Below, piece after piece: positions 1 through 13,500 of a stretch of 64,000 bases of DNA. Below the pieces are notes generated by a model that was not told the origin of the DNA, ran no database searches, and was given only the letters and a program-made list of their open reading frames with translations. The position numbers and the translations under genes are program-made. Location: NCBI RefSeq assembly GCF_022539315.1, contig NC_066343.1:50453973-50517972 (forward strand). The letters are read 5' to 3'. Source of the stretch: Serinus canaria. Its lineage: Eukaryota > Chordata > Aves > Passeriformes > Fringillidae. Numbering within the stretch: the stretch's first letter is position 1; each line of letters starts with the position of its first letter.

Positions 1-3000
1 AGCTGAAACACCAAAGCTGAAACACTATGTACTCTAGAAAGCAGCTCAGAGAAACAACTAAACCTGAAATACTTGCTACATTCCAACACATCCATCCTGG
101 ATACCTTTTGATTTGGTCAAGATCCCCTGTATTACATGTTGTTAAGAGCAACTCTTACTCTTTCCAGTTTAAAAAGTTTTAAGTGGCAGATCCAGCATAG
201 AGCCCACCATGAAACAGGAAGTCTTTCATCACTGCAAAAAGGGTCTAACAGTTACATTGCAACCCTAAAAGGGGAAGACTGAAGTATAAGTGGCTCTTTC
301 AGACCAAATTTAAAGGAAGACTAGAAATCATCTTGTCCTTCCCAGCCAGCACACTTGTGCCTTATCAGAGGGGCTGGTGTCAGAACAGGAAGGGGCAAAG
401 CCACTTGGTTCTCTCCCAGAACCACCACATCTGGTCCTCCATTGTGGGAAGACCAAAATTCTTCCATGCAGGGAAATTAGGTGATGTCTATTCTTCATCA
501 GGAGTACAGACAGAAGACTGTGTAGGTCTTGCTGTGTATTAACATGCCCTCTACTACAGCATCATCCAAGGAGAACAGCTAAAAATGTGTGCTCCTTCTC
601 ACACTCTTGCTTTCAATTTTAAATCAGTTTTACCTGTTTCAGGCTCTTAGCAAAATGTGATGTTATCGCTGTAGGAGACTCATTTTAACTTGTCACTTCT
701 AGTAATTAAACCAATTGTCAACTATGATTTTTTCAGTGTTCTCTGAATTCTAGTGCTTCTAATGAGCCTATGCAGATGAAAAGTTGGGTGTTTCCAAGTA
801 TACTTTTCTGAAGATTGACAAGGGAAAAATAGGTTTTTAGGAAACACACTTCTTATCTAAGATTTTCCCTTTATATCAAATTAATTCCTGCTTATCCACG
901 GAGTAGAAGGAAAATCTGTTAGGGTTTTAGCTTCCATAGCAGAAGAGGGAGGAAGGGAAGAGAAATTAAAAATAGAGTGGTATTTCCATCTTACATTTAA
1001 ATAATTAATAACAGGTTTTTTTCTAACATCAAAAGCAGGAAATTAGAAATGAAAGTGAACAGAAAAAACAATTATTCACAGAATTTCTTCCCATAACCTC
1101 TAGAGCACAAAAATATTTTCTTTTACTACATGATTACTTAGCTTAATTACTAGCAGTGACATTACAGTTTTTACAGTACATTAAGAATTTTTGGTTGAAA
1201 AAGAAAGTACTGTGTTTCACTTATCCAGAGCACAGTAATATGTACAAAAAGTTTTACAGAAACAAGTAAAAATCTTTTTACATTTGGAAGGATCTAAACC
1301 ACACATTAAGTAATATTTTTCACTGGACCATTAGTATTTTAGAAGTCAAGCAAGAAGGACCAGTTCCTGTCAGGTAGATATAAACAAAAAATGTGCATCC
1401 AGCATGCAACTCAGTGCATGTTTTAAATAATTGCTGAGGATTAACTTAGGCCTCTTCACTGGATAAAAATCTGAATGTCATTTATAAAATACCACTGCAT
1501 TTTTACTGCAATGGAAAGTCTCAATTTCAGAATAGCAAATTTTCAGCAAAAATAAGCCCATCTTTTTTTCCCCCAGGATTTGTTTCTTTCTTTCAAAAGC
1601 TTTGCATAATTTGTGTGTCTATACTTCTTTCTTCTTCAAGATGACATTCCTTTATTTTTAGTGATCTTCTGAGATTATAAGCTTTATCATGGAAAGTTAC
1701 TGCACATAAAAAGAAAGTAACAATTTCATTTTAATAGGAGGTTTATATTTAAAAAATTGCTGGGTTATAAAATTAGTCCATCAAACAAATGAAGAATTTG
1801 ACAACAATCTGTAGAAGTCTCACAGCACTTACAAGGTCTGTTTGAAAGAGCAGTTTGATTGGATCACTTGGTACTGAAGAACATGCATTGGTGCTCCAAA
1901 ACTATGGATCATTTTTTATCAACTAATAAATAAGATGTTGCCTTACACACCGTTGATTTGTGTTCTTTCAGCACAGCTACATAAAATCCCCATTACCTTA
2001 TGCATCCTTTACTGCTTTCGTTTCTTATGAGGAGATCCTGCTGACATGTCCAGAAGAGTGGAGCAGTCCACTCAGAAGCCTTTCTGCACCACTGAGTCTT
2101 TGCAATTTCAAAGACTGAAAATAATGTAAATTCTGTCTGAAATCCATACTCTCCCATCCCAGTGTATGGAGCTTGAATTGGGTTGTTTCCATGATTCATC
2201 CCCTCTTACTTATCCTGTTCTAAATCCTGGTATCTCTCTGGCACTACTAGGAACAGCACCTTAAAGACCTGACACTACATTACTCTGTGAGATGTACATC
2301 ATGTCTTTCAAACAACCACTTTCTGCTCGGCACCCAGATAGTCCTAAAACAAGGCTCTTTTGGGTGCGCTTGTTTCTAAGAATTAAAAACAATTTAAAAA
2401 CCAAACAAGAAGCCCCCCCAAACAAACAGACTAAACCTCCTTGAGATTCAAAGCTTCAAATTATCTCCTGGTCAAAAATGTACATTAGACATGTCAAAAT
2501 GTTACTAGGAATGTAACTCAGTACTACTATTCTGCATCCAAAAAGTCTCAATAGTTTACACTATTAGAGAAGCTGGTATTAAATACAAAAAGGCGATGAC
2601 ATTTACAGAAAGACATCTCTTAGCTCCTATGCTTTTTGAACCAGACCTCTTAACTTGGGATTTTCACAGACTACAAATTGTTTCTATAACCTCTCTGCCA
2701 TTCTTGGTATAGCTTTATTTTTCTATTTCCAAACAAAAGCAATAATCTTCTATATTTTATTTCATTATAAGTGAGAACACTTCAAATGGAAATAATAGCT
2801 TGAAATAATTCTCTGAGGAAATACATACACTGACTTATCATTTACTTATTTAGTTATATACATAAATATGGCTATTACCAGTAGAAGCAGTAAGACTTTA
2901 AGCAAAATAAACACAAATTGTTTCTTTTTATTATTGGCTTATAATTTTAAGACTTGATTCATAACCCGTTAACAGTCCGGTCTCTCACAAACATTGGGGT

Positions 3001-6000
3001 GAATAACTGAAAATTCATGGCATAAATATTTAATTTGTGCCATAAACTAGTAGCAAATCTACACCCAATAGAGACTCAGACTCTACCTTTCTCTGCTGTA
3101 AATATCTTGGTGACATAGGAATACCATGTCAGCCAAAAAGTCATCTTGCTGACACCTTAAGAAAGATATGTTGTGCTAAATCATGTTACAGTGGTTCTGG
3201 CAACAAATTAGACAAAGTAAAAATAAATAAATTTCAAAGGATTGCAAAAATGTATTTTTAAAAGGAAAATGAACCTAATAGGTAAAATATAAGAATGAAA
3301 TTCAAAATTCAAGTCTGTTTTTTACTGTCAAATTCGTAAGCATTCATGTTAAAAAGTTTTCTCTGTGCTTATTACTGGGGACTGGGTATGTACTGCTTTT
3401 GTTCACCTGCTATGATTTGAACAAATTTGTTCATATTTATGTTTTTCAGATGATGTCTCAGAGAAAGGATTTATTGAATATATGATCTAAATCAAGAAAA
3501 CACAAATGTTTATCATCTTTAGCAATAAAACCTGGACCTAAAGGCTGCAGCTTACTTTTACCTACATGGCAAACAACTTTTGAACCAACCAACCAAACCA
3601 AAAACTTAAAAGTGATTGCAATCCAGACTAATACCCTGCAGTTTGAACAAAATACCACCACAAACACAGAGCTTATGTAATTTTCTATGTGTGTTTGGAA
3701 GACTCCATACATCTCACTTGATGTAAAAACTGAGATTCCAGGTGTTTGACATATCAAAATAGCTGTCCAAATCATGTCTTTAATTTGAATCAGTATATAG
3801 TCACATAAAAATAAACCCAGATATCTCAAGGGGAAGATGTGGCGGATGGTTTTCACATCAATACCTGGCACACATTTATTATTAGCAGATAACAAAATTT
3901 TTTGTGAGTTAAGTATAACGAAATAAACAATTAACTCATACCGAACTAGACTGAGTGGCAACATTAAGCTAAGGAGTTCAAGAAAGAAGTTATTTCCATT
4001 TCCTTTGGCAAAGCCCCCTTTAGCTGCTCCCAAAGCAAAAGCAATCTACAACTTACCCAGAAACTTGTCTGAATTTGTGGTATATCATTCCTCTTTATGG
4101 AAAAACCTGGAGAAAGACACCAGATAGAGGGAGGCAGAAAGTCTTTTCCACTAGTTGTTTGAGGGAGATCTGGGAGCAGGAGGCTGTCCCAGGGCAGAAG
4201 TGCAGCCCAGGTACCCTGGCAGGAGAAGGATTTGGAGCAGGGCAGCTGGAGCTGCCTGACAGCCCTCTGCAATATTTTCCCACCATTTGTAGCCTCTCTG
4301 TCAGGGCTCTGGGCATCCTGCACTTCAGTGGACCCTGCACTTCAGAGAGCAGCAGCTTGAAGAAACACTTAATCATAAGATGAGCAAATTCTCCTTTTGC
4401 GAAGAAATGGACACCTGTCCTATTTCTTGCCCCACCTCTGCATTCTGCTTTTATAAAAGCAGATTTTTTTATAAAAGCAGGGGGGGATTTTTCTCATGCA
4501 ATATTTGAAACATACTCTTGCATTCAGTCACTCATTTCACATGGCAATTCTGATCATTCTGATGCATTTATGATCAATATGAAAAACATAATTGCTGTCT
4601 AAAAACTTGCAAACGGATATAAAATTGAGTCTGTCCTATTACTGATGTGGGTGATCAGCTTCAGTGCTGTTATGTACTGCACAACATGAACTTTTTCTTT
4701 TGTTTTGTTTTTTTCCAAGTGAGATCCAGGAACCATCTTACCACTCCTAAATGTCATTGTTCCTAGACTAATCATATACACAGATGAGTAGAGATAAACA
4801 TGTGTAATCCTAAACCACTGAAGTTTGAAGGGAACAAAACCAGCCCCAGTAATTATTCTCTCATTATAGCACAGGTTGATGTGTTGGAGCAAACTTCAGT
4901 ACTGGCAGATGATAAATTAAATACATTGATTCCCATATGACACAGCTCCTCTCTATATTTTAGCAATGGCCCAGTGAATCTTGCTGAAACTGTTGGGATA
5001 AAGTTAATGAAGCCTGTAACAAGATTCTCGTAGCAGGACTTATATAGGCAAAATTCACAGGAGATTATATTATTAATATTGTCAGCCTCATTGGAAAATA
5101 CTTTCCTATCTGCATAGGTTAAACCATATGGTAATAGCACCAGTATCTAAAAACCATACTATAGGTATCTCTAGCACAAATAGACTGCTTATTAATGCAT
5201 ATGGTTATTATTATTTTATCAGTTAAATGTGTCTCTAATTAACGCCTTTTCTTAATACTAACACAGATATATATATATATTGCACTTTTAAAGAGTTAAC
5301 CATAAAAGCATTTTACTTAACTTACCAGTTGTTGAAGCTGGAAGGAGTCTTGCCCTAAACACTACCTGCTCTGATGTTTGTAATATCTGTCTCTCTCTCC
5401 CGCTGTCTCCCTCCCCCCCGTGCAGAGATTGCAGTAAACTTAAAAAACTAGCAGGGACAATGTTTCAAATGACTTAAGAAGGAGAACAGGAACAATCATT
5501 TCGTTCTCTTTTTTTTTTTTCAGATGAGTACAGTACCTTCAGAAAGAAGGAAGGAAGGGAGGGGAGAGGAAGTCAACAACCCTTTGCTTTCCTGCAAAAA
5601 AATAAGGAAACAGCAGATAGCAATCTCGTTTTCTCTCAAACAAAATGTTTGGAAAAATAAATATATCCAATCCAAAAGGAATTCCTCAAGTATTATATCT
5701 GCCTTATTGGCTTCATAAAACCTTTACAGCTTGTTATGTGCAACTACATGAAATGAATTTCCGAAGTCGTAGGTAGGAATAAGACACCCATATTTTATGA
5801 AGAACAATTAGCTGTAAGCTTGCATAGGTAATGAAGGCTTTTACTCTAGAGAAAGACTAATCATAGATGTATACACAGATCTTGTTTCCATGGTGATATA
5901 GGTAAAAAAATGCCTAAAACCCCTGTTTATAATGATCACAAGAAAATAGCACATTGGCTATTTAGAGAACACTATGGGGAAAAAAGAAGGGTGATGAAAG

Positions 6001-9000
6001 GGGTCAGAAAAAAGGCAGGATCATAGCTTGATACTGGCACTGCAATAATGAGTAATTGATCTCAAAAAATGGCATTATAGAAGGCATACTGATTTACCCA
6101 AACAGAACCAATGTACTATGTTCCAGAACAGATTTTATACTTCAGTTATTTCTTTCGTTCTTTCCCCATTAAACATATTTTGACAACCAGATTCTGGCCA
6201 GCTGGCCAGAGTTATACTTGGGATAAGTTTAGCCCATTGTGCTTCACTGTGTTTTTGTTTGCTTGTATCTTTCCCCCTAACTTTATCTATCATCTGAAGG
6301 TCACTTAGAGTGATTAGATGCTCCCTTTTCTTTCCCGTTATTTTTTTCATTCTAACATACTTGCCAGTAAACACCTTCACACTGTCATGGAGCTGTGTCT
6401 TTAGTTTGTCTGGTAGTGATTATGGAGCTGCAATTCAGCTTGATTTTTGTGAAAGGCTTTTAAAAAAAAAGCCCTTTCAAAAGGCCCGCTCCTACATATT
6501 CTGCATCCAGACTTTGCTCTGGAAGCAATATCTAGATTAATGCTGCTGAAATAATTTAGATTACTGCTGTAAATCCACTTTTAATGAAAGAACAAGTTAG
6601 TATATTATCCCATAGAGATTTACCATCTTGTTCTCATTCAATGAGAATTTATAAGCTTTAAACCAACATAGGAAGTAGTTCTTTAGGACCTGTGTTCCTT
6701 CATGTGATTCCTGGTGCTATTTCCTGAAATTATCTAGCCGTTATTTGGTTGGAGATGCTTTTATCTTAATATTCAGAAAATGAAATCTTTGACAATGGAC
6801 ATCAGCATTTGACAAAGCATTACAGGTGATATGAGCAATCTCTGGCCTTCCAACACCTCCAGGGTTTCTGAAATGGGCAAAACCATATAAAAGCAAAAGT
6901 ATGCAATGCACTTGGATTATGTATTGCAAGTGAAGTCCTTTATTCTTCCTTGGGAATGGAGGTCCTAATCAAAGCGATCTCCTCTGCGTACTGAGCACAA
7001 GGAAAGTAAAGAGGCATGGAAAGCCACCAAAGTAATGTATTGTCCTTCAGGGTCAGCCTAATAGCGCAAAACCTGTGCTATTGTACCTGTATTCAAAATT
7101 GCTTTTAATCATCTTGAACATCGTAGCTGCTTCCAGTCCATTCCAGATAGTTTAATTTACAATTTTCCAAGCACAACAAGCTAATGAGACCCTCTACGCT
7201 GCCATTATACGGTATTTTTGTTTCTCTTCATTGGGAACCCAATGCAGAAGCATGTTTGAAAACTTATACTGATGAAATTAGGATCATTCTTAAGTAAGTC
7301 TCTGAGCATATGTGATAGTCTGTGTAGTCCTCTGAGAAGTAATTAATTGTCACAGCTATCCTATACTTCTTCAAAGAGTCCTTCCTTGAGGACTGCAAAG
7401 CTAAGGAGCTGGACTCAAATATCTATGAAGTACCTTCAACAGGTACAACAGTTCTGATTAAAGGGGACTGTGAGAGACCCCTACTTCAGCAAGGACAGCA
7501 GGAGATGTAAGGCCTTTGTTCACTTAGTTCTATCTCATGTTCCATTGTCAGCAGCCCTTCCACCCTTCCAAGAGATCAGATCTTACTTAGTTGCCCCAGC
7601 CAAGTCCCACCATGTAGCCACTGAAGTACTTGGTCTGTTCTTACTTTTGCCAGTTTCTCCCAACTGCTGATAGAAAATCACAACCCAAGGAGGAAAAGAA
7701 ATTAAACCTGTGATTTTTCATGCCATAAAAATACCTTGTAAGATCATGTCTTTTGCAAGGCATGTCTTTTGCATGTCAGGTCAATGTGCAATTACTGATG
7801 GTGGAGGGAAAAAAAAAGCATGTACAAAATCATTAGTATCAAGAGTCATGCAAATCCAGTAAAAAGGCATGATATTTACCCAAGTTTTAAGGGACAAGTT
7901 GGCGCAATTTTCGGAACATTTCTTGAAGAAATGTTTACCTGTTTTTTTGTTGGTTTTATTATAACCTTTTCTCAGTCTACTGTTATTGAAATGAAAGCAC
8001 TGATACAAATTCAGAAAGATACGGTGTCAGCCTCAATGCAGTTAGATGAGCACTGTTGAGAGTAAATACTTCCTGGGTTCAGTACATAATGTCCTGGAAG
8101 GAGTGGTCACAAAAAAAAGCCAGTACTGTGTTCATGGTCAAAGTAAATTCTAAGGATCAAGAAGATTCCCCTAGTACCAGTCTGTATGATTAGACTAGCC
8201 CTTTAATTTGATTAGCATATATGAAGTTAAGGCCCTTTTTTTTTTCTTTTTTACTTCATTGAGGAATAAATTCTGTTTCACAGTCTCTTTCCAATGAGGA
8301 ATGCAGCAGGGATACTTTACTGTATGTCCAAAATAAGAATAGAATAAACAAATTCAGCCTCTATCCTGTGTAATAGGAGAGAACATAGAGGTAACTGCAC
8401 CAGTAATAATATCTCACTTCATCCTGAGAAAATCAAACCAGAGGCAAAGCCTAAACAAATTTACTGGTTTTCTTCATTGCTTTAGGACAATAATCATATA
8501 TATCTGAACTGCCTGTGAAAAAATAAGATTAATGTCTTCCTTCTGATCTACAACATACCTGTGGCATTTTAGCTGAGTAAAAATAATACAGTTCTCATTC
8601 AGAGACAAAAGTTCTGAAGGACACATAATTATTTTGCATAAATCCCTCTCTTATGAGCTTTCCTGGTCTATCTTCTGCATTGCATGTTCAACATAGATTG
8701 TTCAGGAACAATCTGGCAGAAGGCTAATGGGACCAGGTACAGGCTGAGTCTAAAGAACTCCTGTGTTCCACCATGTGGAGCACATAATTCTAGTTACCAA
8801 TATTATGCAATTTATTGTATTGTGACAAAATAAACCTGCATACACTGGTATGTATTTCATTTAGTTTCTCAGTTTATAATATATTAGAATGCTAGGAGAT
8901 ATTCCAAAGGTTTTATGCTGCTGCCTATCTTTCATTAATATAGTATGACCAGAGTATTCTCATGAGTATGTGTTTGCACAGCCAAATTTACTACTGTTTT

Positions 9001-9691
9001 ATCAATGTATTCATTACTTTTGAGAAACAGGTTAACACCCAATTGCCACTTTAAAGAACAATTAACATTTGCAGACTATACCCTCTGGATCAACCAGTTA
9101 TATATCAATTGTTTTGGGAAATTTTGTATCAAAGTGAGTTGTGTTCCTGGCAATAAATATCTTACTATAATTTAAAGTGGCCTTTAAAAATTATCCTGGG
9201 CCAAGATAATTTCTGGTAAATTACATTGGCTGCAGTCTTTTAAAGACATGCTTTTTCTGTACCCTGTATGCAATCATCACAACTACCTTTACTAAAACAA
9301 TGCGATCAAAAGCTATTTCAAAATTTGATGGTCTGATTAGGAGGATGTGTTTTCATCTTTTAACATGCGTGAGGTTAGGAGAGCAGGACTGTGAGCCTTA
9401 TTCAGGTCAGAGGTGGACAAGAACCTGGATTTGGGCACTATGTTTGAATTTGGTGTCACAATGAAGATCCATAACATGGAAATTGACAAAGGACCCACCG
9501 AGTTTTTGGTGGTTTCTCAAAAATGACCATTTGACAGCAGTTTAACCTGCAGTTTTACCTCTACTTAGAGATGGGAAAATAAATCCAGCATTTGTTCTGA
9601 TCTTTCTTAGTTTTCTGCTCAGTTAAGGATGCTCATGGACTCTGATGTCTGATTAACGTATTGTAGTACTGAAATTACTTAATATGTTTAC
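1..9691. other. AT-rich non-coding stretch, no gene recognised
   Basis: No exon, RNA gene or known transposon could be recognised on either strand. The base composition is AT-rich throughout, with frequent poly-A/T runs. The longest open frame is a minus-strand frame at 3458-4033 (191 codons); it resembles no family I know. A GC-richer patch lies at about 4100-4330 and gives short overlapping frames on both strands, which suggests chance. Small local repeats include a duplicated TATAAAAGCAG segment at about 4449-4482 and a 16-bp tandem repeat starting with catgtcttttgca at about 7745-7775. The stretch is most likely intergenic or intronic. Confidence 0.6.
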
Positions 9692-10574
9692 AGGGGAAGG
9701 GGAAGGGGAAGGGGAAGGGGAAGGGGGAAGGGGAAGGGGAAGGGGAAGGGGAAGGAAGGAAGGAAGGAAGGAAGGAAGGAACGGAAGGAAGGAAGGAAGG
9801 AAGGAAAGGAAGGAAGGAAGGAAGGAAGGAAGGAAGGAAGGAAAGGAAGGACAGGAAGGAAAGGAAGGAAGGAAGGACAGGAGACGGAAGGAAGCGAAGG
9901 AAGGAAGGAAAGGAGAGGAAGGAAGGGAAGGAAGGAAGGCAAGGAAGGAAGGAAGGAAGGAATAGGAAGGACAAGACAGGAAGGAAAGGCGAACAGGAAG
10001 GCAGGAAGGAAGGAAGGAAGGATAGGAAGGAAGGAAGGACAGGAAGGAAGGACGGAAGGACAGAAGGAAGGAAGGAAGGAAGGAAAGGAAGGAAAGGAAG
10101 GAAGGAAGGAAGGAAGGAAGAGGAAAGGACAGGAAGGAAGGAAGGAAGGAGCGAGGAAGGAACAGGCAAGGAAAGGAAGGATAGGAAGGAAGGAAGGAGG
10201 AAGGAAGGAGGAACAAGGAAGGAAGGAAGGAAGGAAGGAGAGGAAAGGGAGGAAGGAAGGCAAGGAAGGAAGGAAGGGAAGGAAGGAAGGAAGGAGGAAG
10301 GAAGGAGGAAGGAAGGAAGGAAGAGGAAGGACAAGGAAGGAAGGAAGGAAGGAAGGAAGGGAGAAGGCAAGGAAGGAAGGAACGGAAGGAAGGAGGAAGG
10401 CAGGAAGGAAGGAAGGAAGGAAGGAAGGAAGGAGGAAGGAAGGAAGGAAGGAAGGAAGGAAGGAGGAAGGAAGGAAGGAAGGAAGAAGGAAGGAAGGAAG
10501 GAAGGAAGGAGGAAGGAGGAAGGAAGGAAGGAAGGAAGGAAGGAAGGAAGGAAGGAAGGAAGGAAGGAAGGAAG
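9692..10574 (+). repeat. Long purine-strand microsatellite: (GGGGAA)n then imperfect (GGAA)n
   Basis: From 9693 to about 9753 the plus strand is a near-perfect array of GGGGAA units. It then changes to GGAA units that run to 10574, with scattered single C or T interruptions and GGA/GGAAA variants. The strand asymmetry is extreme: almost all purine on plus. The minus-strand frames here (up to 346 codons, rich in Pro-Ser-Phe-Leu) are translations of the simple repeat, not genes. GGAA is the core of ETS-family binding sites, and closely spaced G4 runs can form G-quadruplexes; both roles here are inference. An array this long is probably length-variable between individuals and its assembled length may be wrong. 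Confidence 0.97.
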
Positions 10575-13500
10575 TTCTTGTTGGAGTTTGGGTTTGTTTG
10601 TTTCATTATTTTGGGTTTGGATTTTCTTGTATTTTGATGTTTATTTCCTTTGAAGTACTCGGCAGAGCAAACACTCCTGAAGTCCTCATTCATTTAATTG
10701 ACTTTTCTAAGACTTCTCCATAACTGAGATGATTGTGTTAGGCCCCATACAAGCATTAAAGACTACAGTCAGTAGTCACAATGTAAACTAATTGACTGTG
10801 ATAGAGCATGTGAATTGACACATGAGCTTAAGTCAAAACTTAGGCTTAGTAGGTCAAAACTGTTATCAGTAAATAAAAAGTGAGTGTTGTGATATGTAGT
10901 CAAGAATAATTTGGTTGAAAGAAAAGCAGACCTCTTAGGTTTGATAGATTTCCTCTCTTCCTCCAAAAGCTGAAATGAGTTTTGTTTTCAAAACTTTTTT
11001 GAAAAAGTTTTTTATTTTAACAAAACACTTTTGCAGAGACTGCTATTGTTTTGCAAAAAAGCATTTGGTTAAGATTTAAAGCACAGGAAAAAACCCACTT
11101 AAGGGAAAAACCGCAGACTACACTAGAAGTCTTTTTACTAGGATTTCTTTAGCTCTACATTTACCTTTGGTCCATCAGGGCTGCTTGCTTTAGTTCATAC
11201 ACCATAAGCATACCCTGATACAACTCTGCTGGTGATCATTCTGTATGAGCATACCACCAGAATTACCACTCACCCAACAGTGTTGCAGGGTTCCTAAATA
11301 TTTCTGAAGAATCTGTCTGTGTCCTAAAACTTCTTTAATTCAATAATTTTTAAAAAAACTGCTCACAGATTATGAAGATCTTTTCCTTTTCTTTTCTTTT
11401 TCTTCTCCCATGCCTGCTTGAAACACTGATTTCCTTTTTCCTTCCTTGCCAAAGCTGTCACTGAACCAGATACATGGAGAGATAGTCACATGAAGATCAC
11501 CTGTGTGTTAACAATTTGCTTCCATACCATACAAGGTGAAAAGTCTCATTTTCACATCAACACAATGTCACTGAAGGATATGATTTGAAGCACTTTGCAA
11601 TTGCAAGACTGATCACAACCTATTCAAGAATAAAGTGGGAGTTAAATACTTCATAAATGTATCACCCATTCTTGGAAAGCAAAAAAAAAGTTCATTTTGT
11701 AGGCTTTATATTGGATCCTGTATATCTTCGTTAAAACAATCCTAGCCTCATGAGTCCCCTTGCTCTTCCCTTGGAAGACAGAAGAAATTCAGGTGTGGCC
11801 ATTTATGTCAAAGGGGTCTCTTCAGATGAGTACCACAAAGAACACATGTGTGCAAACACACAGCAGTGCTTGCTAACGGGAAGACCTCCCTGTGCCCCAG
11901 TCATAGCCCCCTGCAGGGGTTGGTCAATCAGGAGAAGAAATGCTGGGGATTTTTGCTCCCTCCCCCTCCAGGGGCTGGCAGCCCCTGCTGCTGGAGTTCA
12001 AGAGAGGGAACTTCTGCAAATGTATGGTCTCAATATTTTGGACCACTTTGGACTTGTAACTGCAGGAGACAATGCAGAAGAGCTGGGGGAGAGCCTGGAT
12101 GCCTGAGCTCACACAGGACTGTTCAGAAGTCTAGTCAGAGCACATACATTAGGTGTCTAAAATTAGACAGTATGAACACATCTCTAGGGAGCTTATGTTG
12201 CCTTAGATAAGCTCTAGTTGTCTTATGAAGCATCCTAGGAGTTGATCACAGCTCGAAGGAGAAATTGAATCTACAACAACCCTCACTTTTTTCATGGCTG
12301 TCTCACTTCCCTCTCCATCTAGCCCTAAAATGTCTCTGTGCCCTGGGACCTGTTGGAATATGAGAAACAGCAGGTTCTCTCATGCTCTATGTCTGTGACT
12401 TCCCTAGCAGGTTCCCCAGTGCTAGCAGTCATTCTTCCAGCTGGGCTGCAATGGGGCAAGAATGAACTACTGGTGACAGAGGAAATGAAAATTTAGGACA
12501 GACCTGCAGTGCATTGGGCAGGAAGTGCTTTGGGCAGGAGGTGTAGAGACTGTGTGCTTAAAAGTCATGTCTGGAGCAATGATTCCAAACTAAAGGAATA
12601 GTCTCTGTTTGCCAGGTCACTTAGAAACGGCAGCAATGCCACACAGAATGCATGTAGGGTGGGGAAATCAGAACTGCAGCATCTTGAGCAGATTCTGCTG
12701 TAAAAATGTCATGTCATGAAGCCACAGGTGCATGAATCAACCACCTTCTGAAAGGTGCACAAGGAAGTAAGGGGAGAGCTGATGTTTCAGCCTCTCATCC
12801 TAAGGCCACCTGGCAGTCCTCCAGAGCTCTTGAATCAACAGCTCCACATCTGCAGCAAAGAGCGCTCCTGGGATCTCTCAGGGATTCTCACTCATTCCCA
12901 TAGGTGAAGCTAGAGTCAAGTGATCATTAGTTCTTCCTTTCTTGAGTTGCCTTTCTGGTTTGCTGCTATGTGTTTTGGGACAGCCCATAGAAATAGACTT
13001 CCTACTTTTATATCCTTTTTTGCTACAGCAAAACAATAATATTTGGTCTAGATGTACTTGTGGGGTATTCCCCAAATAATCACATTTTATTTATATGTTT
13101 TGGATAAAACCCTAGATAAGTAAATTGCAGCATATAGGCCTAGTACTTACAGTATCAAAATTTTACTTTCAGTGTGCAAATAATTCTCCAACCACAATTT
13201 ACCAAGGGAAGATTTTCTCAGTTTTACAGAAAATTACAGCAAAACACAGCACTGTAGTTCCTCAAACATAACCCAGTTCTTGCAAGGTGCTGAATTCACC
13301 GATCCTCATTAAAAAGAAGAAGTGAGGATGTTCAGCCCCATGCTTTGTAGGGGCTTCTTCTATTCCCAGCCAGGGAAACTGTGATTTGCAGAGTCGAATA
13401 GTGAAGCTAGTACTCCAAAGATGAGTCATTCTCTTCACTGTCACAGCAAATGTCCATGCATCAGTGTTTTGCATAATCTGTTCCCAAGCTAAATCTTCTC

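Noticed and set aside
4449..4482. Two TATAAAA boxes in tandem as a promoter
   Set aside because: They come from a local duplication of a TATAAAAGCAG segment in AT-rich sequence; no initiator, CpG enrichment or downstream exon supports a start site.
9653..10693. Minus-strand frames of 346, 231 and 191 codons rich in Pro, Ser, Phe and Leu, and a plus-strand Glu/Gly/Arg/Lys frame
   Set aside because: They are translations of the GGAA/GGGGAA microsatellite in several frames; no protein domain is present and length follows the array.
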